NCBI RefSeq assembly: GCF_000337815.1
Contig: NZ_AOLN01000013.1
Location: forward strand, 62,001-126,000
From: Haloferax mucosum ATCC BAA-1512
GTDB lineage: Archaea; Halobacteriota; Halobacteria; Halobacteriales; Haloferacaceae
DNA length: 64,000 bases
Direction: 5' to 3'
Below are positions 42,828 to 51,727 of the stretch, piece by piece. Each line of letters opens with the position of its first letter. The stretch's first letter is position 1. Under the pieces are notes generated by a model. That model saw only the letters and a list, made by a program, of their open reading frames with translations. It searched no databases and was not told where the DNA came from. The position numbers and the translations under genes are program-made.

Positions 42828-43486
42828 CTGTCTGTGACTTTCGGCATCGCTTCGACGTACAGGTCGTCTTCGAGACACTCGATGATGAACTGAGCAACAG
42901 TGCCGCGACTGGCCGAGTCGCGGACTCCAAGTTTGAGTTCCGTCCCGTGGCTGAACTGGCGTGGGTCGTCGCCGTCTGTCAGTCTGGGGGCGCGGACGAC
43001 AGTCCACCGAGTATCACTCGCTCGAACGTCATCGACGTGCCGCTTCGCGTCGTCGAGGACTGACCCGGCAAGAACCTTCAACAGCGACCCCATCACCTTC
43101 CCGCCGAGACTCACCGACTCACCGTCTTCGCGGACGCCAGCACCGACGAGCGTCACGATTCGGGTGACGCCAGCGTCGTCCATCGAATCGAGGATATGCC
43201 GCCCGGCGACGGTCAACAAATCGTCAGGCCCGTCTGATGTCTGCCCGAGAACGCTGACGACGGCACCGACCGCGTCACCGGTGTCGCCGCCGGAGACGGC
43301 AACTGCTACGCCGTCGCCGGAGTACGCATCTCCCTCGACGACGGTTACCGCGTCGTGCGTGCGGAGCGTCGCCGGGATGTCGTCGGCGTTGCGAGCGAAT
43401 GCGACGACTTCGTGTCCGCGTTCGAGCGCCTGTTCGATCAGCGGACGGCCGGTTCGACCGGTTGCACCGAAAACGGCGAGTTTCAT
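42824..43486 (-). CDS. NAD(P)-dependent epimerase/SDR-like protein
   Basis: 220 residues from MKLAVFGATGRTGRPLIEQALERG, the NAD(P)H-binding start of the atypical SDR (NmrA/flavin-reductase-like) group. Later segments include VVEGDAYSGDGVAVAVSGGD, VTLVGAGVREDG and WTVVRAPRLTDGD. No catalytic Tyr-x3-Lys is obvious, as is common in this branch. It is the first gene of a two-gene operon with the NmrA-like protein, joined by a 4-base overlap. Confidence 0.9.
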   Translation of the reverse strand: MKLAVFGATGRTGRPLIEQALERGHEVVAFARNADDIPATLRTHDAVTVVEGDAYSGDGVAVAVSGGDTGDAVGAVVSVLGQTSDGPDDLLTVAGRHILDSMDDAGVTRIVTLVGAGVREDGESVSLGGKVMGSLLKVLAGSVLDDAKRHVDDVRASDTRWTVVRAPRLTDGDDPRQFSHGTELKLGVRDSASRGTVAQFIIECLEDDLYVEAMPKVTDR

Positions 43487-43550
43487 GCTCTCAGTACGTC
43501 GGCAGGGAATATATTCGTGGCTGGGGGGTCGGCTCGGAGGCGGCCGAGTC

Positions 43551-44588
43551 TCAGACAGGTGTCTCGTCCGGCTCGGTAGCGAATACGTACCCGTAGAGCA
43601 CGAGCGGGAGGCTCCCGAACCAACCGATGAAGAGACCGAACAGGACCGAAAATATCGCGCCGAAGACACCGAGGAGGAGCGTGTTCACCCCGATGACGAC
43701 AATTGGAAGGATGACGCTTCCCGCAACCAGCGGCTTCCACGCTCGTCTACGAAGACAAAAGCCTGCAAACAGTCCGAAGGCGGCAACCACGCCGGAAGCG
43801 GGCGTAAGCACGTATCGCATCGAAAGCGATCCGCTTCCGGCGAAGGTCGTTTCCAACCACAGAGCGAGGAGCGTTCCCGGAATTACTGCAAGTGCCATTT
43901 TTCTATCGAGAGGGCGGACAGTACTGCGGTTTCGGAATGCGATGAGAAGGCCGAGTCCAGTGATAACGTACGCCCATCCAACCGGGTTAAAGAGGAACGC
44001 GCCGATAGCTGAGAAGAGCTTCCCGTAGGCCGCACCGATGTTCTCCGGATACACGAGATAGTAGGTCCCGCCACGACTGAACAATCCTTGGTCCACGAAC
44101 GACCCGACATCAACCGAATCCTCGTCGATTGTCTCTTGTACGTCGGTACTCGCGTTCGCGGCGGGTTCTGCGGCGGCTTGGGAGACAGTTTCCCAGTCGG
44201 TCGGCGAGAGTCGAATCGTCGCGCTAACAGGGTCACCAGAGACGTTCAGCGACAGACGGTAGTATTGCCCGTCGTAGACAGCGAATTCGGCGCCTTCGTC
44301 TATATCATCGAGAGCCATGTAGGCCTCGGATTCAATCTGACCGTCAAATATTCCGGTCTCGGCGGCGGTCTCGACTGGCGCTTCGAGTTTCGATGTTCCG
44401 TTGACGTATCTGGAGAGACTGACGATATCGGAGTCGTGTGCTGCGACGAGTTCGGGCGAGGTTTCGGCTGACACTTCCTCGGAGACGTACGTCGTCTGTA
44501 GTTCACCAGCGACCGAGATTGACTGGGTTATCAACACGCCAACGAGGAGGAGAGCGACGACGGCGGCGAGTCGTTTCAGTGGGACCAT
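43551..44588 (-). CDS. Membrane protein with external N-terminal domain, function unknown
   Basis: 345 residues. A signal-anchor (VVALLLVGVLITQSISVAG, about 9-27) precedes an acidic extracellular domain of about 150 residues with N-glycosylation-type Asn-x-Ser/Thr sites (NGTS, NVSG, NAST). About five closely packed helices follow from residue 185 on, with a short cytoplasmic tail. No family recognised. It lies 64 bp upstream of the SDR pair on the same strand but has its own AT-rich promoter area (44589-44707). Confidence 0.75.
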   Translation of the reverse strand: MVPLKRLAAVVALLLVGVLITQSISVAGELQTTYVSEEVSAETSPELVAAHDSDIVSLSRYVNGTSKLEAPVETAAETGIFDGQIESEAYMALDDIDEGAEFAVYDGQYYRLSLNVSGDPVSATIRLSPTDWETVSQAAAEPAANASTDVQETIDEDSVDVGSFVDQGLFSRGGTYYLVYPENIGAAYGKLFSAIGAFLFNPVGWAYVITGLGLLIAFRNRSTVRPLDRKMALAVIPGTLLALWLETTFAGSGSLSMRYVLTPASGVVAAFGLFAGFCLRRRAWKPLVAGSVILPIVVIGVNTLLLGVFGAIFSVLFGLFIGWFGSLPLVLYGYVFATEPDETPV

Positions 44589-44707
44589 GCAGTCTCGTTC
44601 TGTTCAGGTGCAAATATGACATTCGGTTAAGTAGTTTTTGGGAGACAGCCGTCACCGAATCTGGTCGTCCCCGAACTCACTTATCAGTCGGCCGTGATTA
44701 TCGACCG

Positions 44708-45115
44708 ATGTCCCTCCAAAATCGACTTCGAGAGCGTATTCGTCCGTGGCACGCCGTGATTTTCACCGTGTTCGTAGTTGGAACGGTGTGGTCTCTGCGT
44801 GGGGAGCCGATCGAATCACTTTCGGTACTCATGGCCGTCGCCAGTGGCCTACTCGGTGCTATCGTCTTCCAGTTCACCGTCGGAAGTATTTGGGGCTACG
44901 TCGTCGAATATCACAACGCAGGAGGTCGGTGGACCGACACACCTCTCCTCACACCGTTCGCCGTCGCCGTTGCTGTCGGTGCGGTCGTATACACGACACT
45001 CACCGCCGAACTCGCCGTCGCGGCGTGGGGCGCGTTCTGGGCGTTCGCTATCGCCGCAGGTCTGGTCGCCGTCGTAACCCAGTTCTACGCCGGCTATCGT
45101 TCGCCTCAGGACTGA
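44708..45115 (+). CDS. Four-helix membrane protein of unknown function
   Basis: 135 residues from MSLQNRLRERIRPWHAVIF. Hydrophobic helices lie near 15-30, 38-62, 82-100 and 107-128, with a His/Gly-rich loop (VVEYHNAGGRWTD) between the second and third. The in-frame extension upstream to 44438 is Arg-rich and should be ignored. It is divergent from the preceding membrane protein, and its last ten bases overlap the 3' end of the hydrolase gene on the other strand. Confidence 0.75.
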   Translation: MSLQNRLRERIRPWHAVIFTVFVVGTVWSLRGEPIESLSVLMAVASGLLGAIVFQFTVGSIWGYVVEYHNAGGRWTDTPLLTPFAVAVAVGAVVYTTLTAELAVAAWGAFWAFAIAAGLVAVVTQFYAGYRSPQD

Positions 45116-45741
45116 AGCCACGGGACGAGGAAGTCGGCGACCGCGGCCGCGACTTTGCCGTGCTGGCCGACGAAGAAGTGGTCCGCCGCAAACTCGACGA
45201 CCGATTGGTGATACTCGCGCGCGCACTCGACGACGGGTTCCCAGTCGGCAATGTCGTCGCGGGTCCCGTAGACGACCTGCACGGGCACCGGAATTCGGTC
45301 GAAGACGGCCGTCACGTCCAGGTCGTCTGCGAGTCGCCCGGCGGGACCGAGCGTCGAAACGGCTTCGACGTCCGCACCCTCCGCGGCCGCGAGAAGCGCC
45401 ATCGCGCCGCCAAAACTGAATCCGAAGAGTGCAACGCGGTCGTAGCGCTCTCCGGCCCACTCGACCGCCCGGAGAGTGTCGGCGCGCTCACCGTAGCCGT
45501 CGTCCCACGCGCCGTAGTCGAATCGCAGGCAGTCGATGCCGCGAGCGGTTAGCTCGTCGCTGACGGCGACGAGTCGGGAGTCGCCGCGGTGGCCGGTGTG
45601 TTGTGGATGCGGGGGGCAGGCGACGACCACGTGCGCCGCGCGCATGTCGTCGGCGTCCGACTCGTCACCCGAGACGCCAGCGGCGGTATCGAGCGTCGCG
45701 CGCACGTCGCGGCCGCCGGGTACCAGAATCGCGTCGGTCAT
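45106..45741 (-). CDS. Alpha/beta hydrolase (dienelactone-hydrolase-like)
   Basis: 211 residues. The nucleophile elbow is VALFGFSFGGAMALLAAAEG (Gly-Phe-Ser-Phe-Gly), the acid lies in YGTRDDIADWEPV and the base in AADHFFVGQHGK, a complete Ser-Asp-His triad. The early HVVVACPPHPQHTGHRGDSR is the oxyanion region of the small Tex30/KANL3-like group. The substrate is unknown. It is convergent with the four-helix membrane protein and divergent from the PspA gene. Confidence 0.88.
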   Translation of the reverse strand: MTDAILVPGGRDVRATLDTAAGVSGDESDADDMRAAHVVVACPPHPQHTGHRGDSRLVAVSDELTARGIDCLRFDYGAWDDGYGERADTLRAVEWAGERYDRVALFGFSFGGAMALLAAAEGADVEAVSTLGPAGRLADDLDVTAVFDRIPVPVQVVYGTRDDIADWEPVVECAREYHQSVVEFAADHFFVGQHGKVAAAVADFLVPWLQS

Positions 45742-45789
45742 ACCGGCCGATTACACTGGTGAGGTTTTAAGCCGAACGTCACGTAGGTA

Positions 45790-46623
45790 ATGGATATGGG
45801 AATCCTCTCTCGCACGTCGTACGTCATTCGGTCGAAGATAAACTCCCTCCTCAACCGTGCGGAGGACCCGACCGAGACACTCGACTACTCGTACGAGAAG
45901 ATGCGTGACGAACTCCAGCAAGTCAAACAGGGTATCGCCGACCTGACGACCCAAAAGAAGCGACTGGAGATACAGAAACGCCGCCTCGAAGAGAACGTCG
46001 AAAAACACAACGACCAGGCCCGCGAGGCCGTCCGACAGGACCGCGAAGACCTCGCCCGGCAGGCCCTCGAAAAAAAGCAGGCCAAGATGAACCAAATCGA
46101 GGAACTCGACGCGCAGATTGCGGGCCTGCAGGACACACAAGACTCGCTCGTCGAGAAGAAAAACGACCTGCAGAACCGCATCGAAGAGTTCCGCACGAAA
46201 AAGGAGACGATGAAGGCTCGGTACGAGGCCGCCGAAGCGTCGAGTCGCGTCTCCGAGGCCATGTCCGGCGTCGGCGACGAGATGGCCGACGTGGGTCGCG
46301 CGCTCGAACGCGCCGAAGAACAGACTGACGATATGGAAGCGCGCTCCGCCGCGATGGACGAACTCATGGATTCGGGCGCGTTTGAGGACCAACTGTCGGA
46401 CAAAGACGCCATCGAGCGCGAACTCGAAGCCGGTCGCTCCGGCGCCGAGGTAGACACCGAGCTAGAGACGCTGAAAGCCGAGATGGGGAAGTCCTCCGCA
46501 CCGGCCGACGAGTCGGACGCTGACGCCGACCTCGAATCCGACGTTGACGCCGATATCGACGTTGCCGACGAAGAGGTCGAAGCCGAACTCGAAGAACTGA
46601 AAAACGAAGACGAGTCGCCCTAA
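45790..46623 (+). CDS. pspA: PspA/IM30-family membrane-stress protein
   Basis: 277 residues, almost wholly helical and highly charged. It opens MDMGILSRTSYVIRSKINSLLNRAEDP (a second ATG is two codons in), the amphipathic N-terminal helix that binds lipid. Long coiled coils cover about 28-190, and an acidic tail ends LEELKNEDESP. PspA-type ESCRT-III-like proteins coat and stabilise the cytoplasmic membrane under stress. It is divergent from the alpha/beta hydrolase; a membrane protein gene follows 69 bp later and may share its transcript. Confidence 0.9.
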   Translation: MDMGILSRTSYVIRSKINSLLNRAEDPTETLDYSYEKMRDELQQVKQGIADLTTQKKRLEIQKRRLEENVEKHNDQAREAVRQDREDLARQALEKKQAKMNQIEELDAQIAGLQDTQDSLVEKKNDLQNRIEEFRTKKETMKARYEAAEASSRVSEAMSGVGDEMADVGRALERAEEQTDDMEARSAAMDELMDSGAFEDQLSDKDAIERELEAGRSGAEVDTELETLKAEMGKSSAPADESDADADLESDVDADIDVADEEVEAELEELKNEDESP

Positions 46624-46692
46624 CTCGTCACACCGCGCCCCGTCGTGGGCGACCGCCGTCACTACTTTTGTCGCGCCGCGTGACGTCGCGGT

Positions 46693-47763
46693 ATGTCGGA
46701 CCACGACGGGCCGTCCCCGGGCGAGCCTGACGACGCGATGCGAAAACGCGGGACGGCGAGTCGCGCGAAACTCCGCGTCTACCTCGGCGCGGACCGCCGA
46801 CTCGTCGCGGTCGCCCCGCTCGTCGTCGTCTTTCTCAGTATTGTCGGTCTCGGCGTGCTCGACCCGCGCCCGCTCGAATCAGCCGTCGAAGCCTCCGACC
46901 CGGTCGAAACGCTCGCACAGGCGCTTCTCACGGCGATCATCACCGGCGTCACACTCGTCGTCAGTATCAACCAACTCGTCCTCTCACGGGAATTGGGGCC
47001 GCTCGGCGACCAGCGCGAGCGAATCGAGGGGTCGCTGTCGTTCCGCGAGGACGTCGCCGACTTGCTCGACGCGCCGGTCGCGCCCCCGGAGCCATCTGCG
47101 TTCTTGCGCGCACTCGCCGAGAGCATCGCCGCCCGCGCGCGAAGGCTTGAATCGACCGTCACCGACGAACACCGTGTGAGTGGTGCCGACGACGACCCCG
47201 CCGCGCGCGTCCACGAGTTCGCGTCGGAGGTCGAAGGCAACGCCGCGGCGGTTGCAGACCGCTTGGAGGGACAACAGTTCGGCACGTTCGACGTGTTGTC
47301 CGCGGCGCTCGACCTCAACTACTCGTGGAAGCTCTATCAGGCGGCGCGACTCCGCCGCGTCCACGACGACGCTCTCCCGGCGGAGACGACAGCGGCGCTT
47401 TCGGACCTCCGCGACGCGCTCGAACTGTTTGGTCCCGCCCGCGAACACGTCAAGACGCTCTACTTTCGGTGGGAACTCGTCAATCTCTCGCGGTCGATGT
47501 TCTACGCCGCCGTCCCCGCGCTCGTGGTGAGCATCGGCGCGATTCTCTTTCTCAACGACCTCGGTACCGTCACCGGAAGTACCGTCGGCGTCTCGAATCT
47601 CCTGTTGGTCGTCGCCGCCGTGACCGCCGTCTCGTTGGCTCCGTTTTCGGTCCTCGCCGCCGCTGTCCTCCGAATCTCGACGGTCGCAAAGCGAACGCTC
47701 TCGATTGGTCCGTTCGTGTTACGCTCGGAGACGAGAACAGACGACATCGAGTGGGAGTCCTGA
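46693..47763 (+). CDS. Four-helix membrane protein with soluble middle domain, function unknown
   Basis: 356 residues. Two helices near 36-58 and 72-92 and two more near 270-290 and 300-330 bracket a helical cytoplasmic domain of about 170 residues. That layout recalls bestrophin-like or two-pair channel proteins, but I see no diagnostic motif. It follows pspA by 69 bp on the same strand, which hints at a membrane-stress role. It converges with dgcA. Confidence 0.75.
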   Translation: MSDHDGPSPGEPDDAMRKRGTASRAKLRVYLGADRRLVAVAPLVVVFLSIVGLGVLDPRPLESAVEASDPVETLAQALLTAIITGVTLVVSINQLVLSRELGPLGDQRERIEGSLSFREDVADLLDAPVAPPEPSAFLRALAESIAARARRLESTVTDEHRVSGADDDPAARVHEFASEVEGNAAAVADRLEGQQFGTFDVLSAALDLNYSWKLYQAARLRRVHDDALPAETTAALSDLRDALELFGPAREHVKTLYFRWELVNLSRSMFYAAVPALVVSIGAILFLNDLGTVTGSTVGVSNLLLVVAAVTAVSLAPFSVLAAAVLRISTVAKRTLSIGPFVLRSETRTDDIEWES

Positions 47764-47778
47764 CGACAGGACTCGGGG

Positions 47779-48816
47779 CTACTTCTGTTGGACGCCGATT
47801 CCCGGGCGGTCGAGTCCCGCGAGGTCGATGTTGCCGTTCGGCATCGGCACGCCCTCGTAGGGGTCGTTCGCAAGGAGGAGTGACCCGTCGAGGTCAGCGT
47901 AATCGAGGAGCGGCGCGAGATGACAGCCGGCGGCGATGGCGGCGTTCGTCTCTATCATGCACCCGAGCATGACCTCTAACCCGTGGGCGCGGGCGGTGTG
48001 GATGGCGCGTTTTGCTTCCACGAGACCGCCGCACTTCATGAGCTTCAAGTTCGCAATATCGACGCGGTCTGCTATCTTGGGGATATCGCCGGCCGTGACG
48101 CAGGACTCGTCGGCCGCGATGGGGAGCGCGCCGTGGTCGTAGACGAACTGTAGTCCCTCGTAGTCCTCGGCGGGGACGGGCTGTTCGACGAATTCGACGC
48201 CGTGATCGGCGAGGAATCCGGACATCTCGACGGCCTCGCGGGGCGTCCACGCCTCGTTCGCATCGACACGAATCCGAACGCCGGGCGCTTCGTCGCGGAC
48301 GGCCTCGATGACGGCCTCGTCGCGGTCGGTTCCGAGTTTGACTTTGAGCACGTCGTAGCCCGCCTCGTAGGCGTCTTTCGTCTTTTCGCGCATCGTATCG
48401 AGGTCGTCGAGTCCGATGGTGAAAGAGGAGGTCGGCGTCCGCTCGGCGTCGAGACCCCACAACCGGTAGAGTGGGACGCCGAGTCGCTTCGACGCGAGGT
48501 CGTGAAGCGCGATGCTCACGGCGGTTCTGGCGGCCGGATTTCGACGAACGGTCTCCGCCATCCGACGCTCGATGCGCTCGATTGCGTGCGGGTCGCCGAT
48601 GTCCTCGACGACCGCGAGCAGGTCGGGAAGGACGGCTTCGACCGTGTCTGCGGTCTCGCCGTAATGCGACGATGGGGCGGCCGCGCCGATGCCCGTCATG
48701 CCGCCTTCGTCTTCGATTCGGACGACGACGTTTTCGGCTTCGGTCTGGACGCCGCGGGAGATGCCGAACGGGTCGGCGAGCGGCATGGAAAGCCGCTCGA
48801 ACTCGGTCGAGAGCAT
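47779..48816 (-). CDS. dgcA: Enolase-superfamily epimerase, probable DgcA
   Basis: 345 residues of the muconate-lactonising/dipeptide-epimerase branch. The acid-base lysines are in VLKVKLGTDRD, the metal ligands in RVDANEAW, EFVEQPVPAED and ADESC, and the C-terminal base lysine region is LKLMKCGG. On sequence alone it could be an L-Ala-D/L-Glu epimerase. Its partner immediately upstream is a DUF1611 protein, and this pair has been described in marine bacteria and halophilic archaea as DgcN-DgcA, in which DgcA turns N-acetyl-D-glutamate into the L-form. The start directly abuts the upstream stop. Confidence 0.88.
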   Translation of the reverse strand: MLSTEFERLSMPLADPFGISRGVQTEAENVVVRIEDEGGMTGIGAAAPSSHYGETADTVEAVLPDLLAVVEDIGDPHAIERIERRMAETVRRNPAARTAVSIALHDLASKRLGVPLYRLWGLDAERTPTSSFTIGLDDLDTMREKTKDAYEAGYDVLKVKLGTDRDEAVIEAVRDEAPGVRIRVDANEAWTPREAVEMSGFLADHGVEFVEQPVPAEDYEGLQFVYDHGALPIAADESCVTAGDIPKIADRVDIANLKLMKCGGLVEAKRAIHTARAHGLEVMLGCMIETNAAIAAGCHLAPLLDYADLDGSLLLANDPYEGVPMPNGNIDLAGLDRPGIGVQQK

Positions 48817-49842
48817 TCAGAACACCTCGTCGATGAGGTCGGCGGCGTCGAACCGAACTGGGTCCACCGCGGGCGCGCCGAGTTCGTCGGCGAACGATTC
48901 GACCGCGTCGGCCGCGGCGTCGTCGTCATCGACGTGCGACGTGTTGAGCGCGCCGCCGACGATGTCGGCCTCGTGGACCGGGTCGGCGAGGCGTTCGTAC
49001 AAGGAGACGTACTCCGAGATGGCGGGGAGTTCGAACGATTCGTAGCCGTGGACGACCTCGCGGGTGGCTTCGTGACAGAGGACGAGTTTGTCGGCCATCG
49101 ACCCGTGGAGGATGCCGCAGGTGACCGCGGAGTACGCCGGATGGACGATACTCCCTTGGCCTTCGACGAAGAGCACGTCGTGTTCGTCGCCTTTCTCCAG
49201 AATCATCTCTTCGACCGAGCCGGCGGTGAAGTCGCTGACGACGCGGTCTACCGGGTTGCCCCAGCCGGCAATCATGATGCCGGTCTGGCCCGTCGGGATA
49301 AAGCCGGCGTCGATGCCCCGCTCGCGGGCGGCCTCGACGAGTTCGAGCGTCGCGGTCATCTTGCCGACAGAACAGTCTGTTCCGACGGTGAGGACGACCT
49401 CGGCGGCAACGTCGGCGGCGGTTCCCTGCGCGACGCCGATTTCGTCGTGTGGCTTGCGAACGTCGTTGATTTCACAGCCGTGTTCGGCGGCGAGCGCGGC
49501 GAACTCGTCGTCGTCTTCGAGGAAGTAGTGAAGCCCGGCGATAACGTCACAACCGCGTTCGAGCGCGGTGCGAACGTCCTCGCGCCACGTCTCGTCGAAG
49601 CCGCCGCCGATGGGGGCGATTCCGACGAGGAGGGCGTCGGTCTCGGGTGCTTCGGACATCGCGGAGATAATCGGTACGTCGGGCAGGTCGCGGCGGTGGT
49701 CAGCCGCCGACGTGCCGGGATTGTCGCGGTCGAGGACGGCGACGACATCGTAATCGGCGTACTTCAGAACGCCCGTGGCGGTTTTCGCGCGGTCGGGGAA
49801 CTTCTCGTGGGCGAGAACAACGACTCGCTGTGGGTCGCTCAT
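48817..49842 (-). CDS. dgcN: DUF1611 N-acetyltransferase, probable DgcN
   Basis: 341 residues from MSDPQRVVVLAHEKFPDRAK. The second half carries the P-loop-like VLTVGTDCSVGKMTATLELV and later FVEGQGSIVHPAYSAVT, hallmarks of DUF1611. In the D-glutamate catabolic pathway DgcN acetylates D-Glu so that DgcA can racemise it, after which deacetylation gives L-glutamate. The in-frame sequence before the chosen ATG is not protein-like. dgcA begins at the very next base after its stop. Confidence 0.87.
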   Translation of the reverse strand: MSDPQRVVVLAHEKFPDRAKTATGVLKYADYDVVAVLDRDNPGTSAADHRRDLPDVPIISAMSEAPETDALLVGIAPIGGGFDETWREDVRTALERGCDVIAGLHYFLEDDDEFAALAAEHGCEINDVRKPHDEIGVAQGTAADVAAEVVLTVGTDCSVGKMTATLELVEAARERGIDAGFIPTGQTGIMIAGWGNPVDRVVSDFTAGSVEEMILEKGDEHDVLFVEGQGSIVHPAYSAVTCGILHGSMADKLVLCHEATREVVHGYESFELPAISEYVSLYERLADPVHEADIVGGALNTSHVDDDDAAADAVESFADELGAPAVDPVRFDAADLIDEVF

Positions 49843-49949
49843 ACTGGATGCCACGTAATGACACCCTAAAAGGACAGTCGATTCGGCAGTGACTGTTGGG
49901 AACCGGACCAGCAACGTGGGGGCACACGGCAGTCGGTCTTGGAGCCAAT

Positions 49950-50903
49950 TTAAAGACGGTAGAGACGGGTCGTCCAGAACTCCCGCGAGGCCTCCGCGAG
50001 CGCCGCTTCGGGGTCGCCACTGGCATCGACCGTCGCAGTCAGCCCTGCTCGGTCGCGGAACTCGCCGAGAACGGTTCGTTCGCCGAGAACGACGAGGTCG
50101 GAATCGGCGTCGGCGTCGGTGTTAGTGTCGTATCCGGCGTTGGCGTCGCGTTCGGCGATATCGCCCGCGTACTCGTCGAGCGCCTCGTGACACCGGTCGA
50201 TGTGGTCGGCGATTTGGTCGTCGCGGATGCGCTCGAAGCGCGCCTGCGAGAAGCCGCCTTTCGAGTGCGCCGACTTCACGTCGCTTTCGAATCCAGTCAC
50301 GTACTGTAACCCGCCGTCTTCGTACCGGCCGAGTGCGAACAGGTCGGCGCGGACGAGCGCGACGACGGTTGCGTCGGTCGGGTGGAACCACGCCGAATCG
50401 AGGTCGAAGCTGTCGGCCCACGCATCGAAGGGTTCGGGGAGACGCGGCGGTGAGAGCGCGACGCTCACGAGTCCGGCGTCGTCGGTGAGGGCGATACAAG
50501 GCGTGGCCCGGCGAACGAGCGAGGCCCGGTCGCCGAAGGCCGATTCGACCGACGAGGGGACAGAGCGGTCGTCGTCGATGACGGCGGTCAGCGCGCCTTC
50601 GGGGGCGGTCGAGACGGATTCGAGACGGGCGAGCACCTCGCGGAGGCGGTCGCCGCGGAGGTCGTCGGTCCCGCGGAAGTCGAGCGAGTCGTCGTCGCCC
50701 GAGAGCCGTTCGACGCGGTCTTCGAGTTCGGTGACCCTGTCTTCGAGGCGGTTGATTTCGGCTTCTGCGTCCTGTCGCGCACGAACTGCGTCCTTTCGTC
50801 GGTCCGACTCGCCTTCCAGACGGCCCGCGAGCGCATCGCGTTCGTCTTCCAACTCTGCGATGCGTGCTTTGAGTTCGGCCCGACCCAACAACTCGTCCAG
50901 CAT
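49950..50903 (-). CDS. Vms1/Ankzf1-like peptidyl-tRNA hydrolase domain protein
   Basis: 317 residues. A coiled coil (about 1-70) precedes an eRF1-like VLRF1 domain. The key loop reads HSKGGFSQARFERIRDDQ, with GGFSQ at 216-220 taking the place of the release-factor GGQ; the shifted glutamine is the one thought to cut peptidyl-tRNA in Vms1. Proteins of this kind free stalled nascent chains from the large ribosomal subunit. A low-complexity Asp/Thr stretch (near 258-270) lies before the last strands. It is monocistronic in this window. Confidence 0.82.
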   Translation of the reverse strand: MLDELLGRAELKARIAELEDERDALAGRLEGESDRRKDAVRARQDAEAEINRLEDRVTELEDRVERLSGDDDSLDFRGTDDLRGDRLREVLARLESVSTAPEGALTAVIDDDRSVPSSVESAFGDRASLVRRATPCIALTDDAGLVSVALSPPRLPEPFDAWADSFDLDSAWFHPTDATVVALVRADLFALGRYEDGGLQYVTGFESDVKSAHSKGGFSQARFERIRDDQIADHIDRCHEALDEYAGDIAERDANAGYDTNTDADADSDLVVLGERTVLGEFRDRAGLTATVDASGDPEAALAEASREFWTTRLYRL

Positions 50904-51142
50904 ACGCGGAAGCGTGCGGGCCGACCACTTGAGGGTTCGGACGTGGGTCGAAGCGTCGAGTAATGCGGCGAAGTATCTGTTGTGTTGCGAGGCGGGTCTC
51001 TGCTCTGTTGGGCGACGGTTCTCTTCCGTGCTGACGGTGTTTCTACTGTTGTGACGAGCGATGCCTCTACCGACGCGACTGACGACGCTTCGACTACAGT
51101 GTCGAAGGCGCGATAGCGGGGAAGAAAAACGTTCGACGGCGA

Positions 51143-51505
51143 CTATGCCGGGATGAGGTCGTCGATGCCGTCGAGGTCGTAGCCAGCGTATCGGAGCAGT
51201 TCCGCCGCGCGGGGAGCGTCAGCGAGGAGCACCGGACGGTCGTCAGGGAGGGCGTGGGAGTCCACCACGTCACGGGGAAGTGCGAGTGTACCAGACGGGA
51301 TTCCCTCGTCGCCGACGACCGGGAAGTGCGCGCTGTCGAGTTTCATTACGAGCGGGAAGTCGGTTCGCTCGACACCGCGTCCCGTCGCGTAGACACACTC
51401 GTTGAGTTCCTCGTGTTCCGTGTGGTGGATCGCCGCCTCAGTGCCGTCGTACGGTTCGACGTACATCCGGCCGAGGTAGTACCCACTGGAAAATCGTTCG
51501 AACAT
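51143..51505 (-). CDS. Haloarchaeal conserved protein (DUF5802-like)
   Basis: 120 residues beginning MFERFSSGYYLGRMYVEPYDG, with TEAAIHHTEHEELNECVYATGRG and FPLVMKLDSAHFPVVGDEG, then LALPRDVVDSHALPDDRPVLLADAPRAAELLRYAGYDLD split by short loops. It matches my memory of a haloarchaea-specific family with no known function. No membrane segment or signal. A palindrome sits between its start and a TATA-like CTTATC at about 51536-51541. Confidence 0.8.
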   Translation of the reverse strand: MFERFSSGYYLGRMYVEPYDGTEAAIHHTEHEELNECVYATGRGVERTDFPLVMKLDSAHFPVVGDEGIPSGTLALPRDVVDSHALPDDRPVLLADAPRAAELLRYAGYDLDGIDDLIPA

Positions 51506-51508
51506 CAG

Positions 51509-51527
51509 TGCATGTGAATACCATGCA
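51509..51527 (-). promoter_or_regulatory. Palindrome at the DUF5802-like promoter
   Basis: TGCATG (51509-51514) and CATGCA (51522-51527) form a perfect inverted repeat around seven bases. With one gap it extends to ATCAGTGCATG / CATGCATGAT. It lies just upstream of the start at 51505, about where transcription should begin, and is a candidate repressor site. Confidence 0.45.
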
Positions 51528-51727
51528 TGATAGTAGATAAGCCTTGTCGGAATCGTTTATATGGGACCGCAATTCGACCGCTCGGCGGCGGAGAACATAC
51601 GCTTCCGTCAGCGAATTTCGTGTTGGAAAACCAGACTTTCGTTTCGTTCGAATCTGTCGTCGGCGCGCATCGTCCGGGTCGGTCGTCGCCGCGGCCCACC
51701 GGAGCGACTCGCCTCCGTCGCTTCTGG

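Noticed and set aside
48202-49869. 555-codon plus-strand frame across dgcA-dgcN
   Set aside because: Antisense shadow of two well-supported genes with no recognisable domain.
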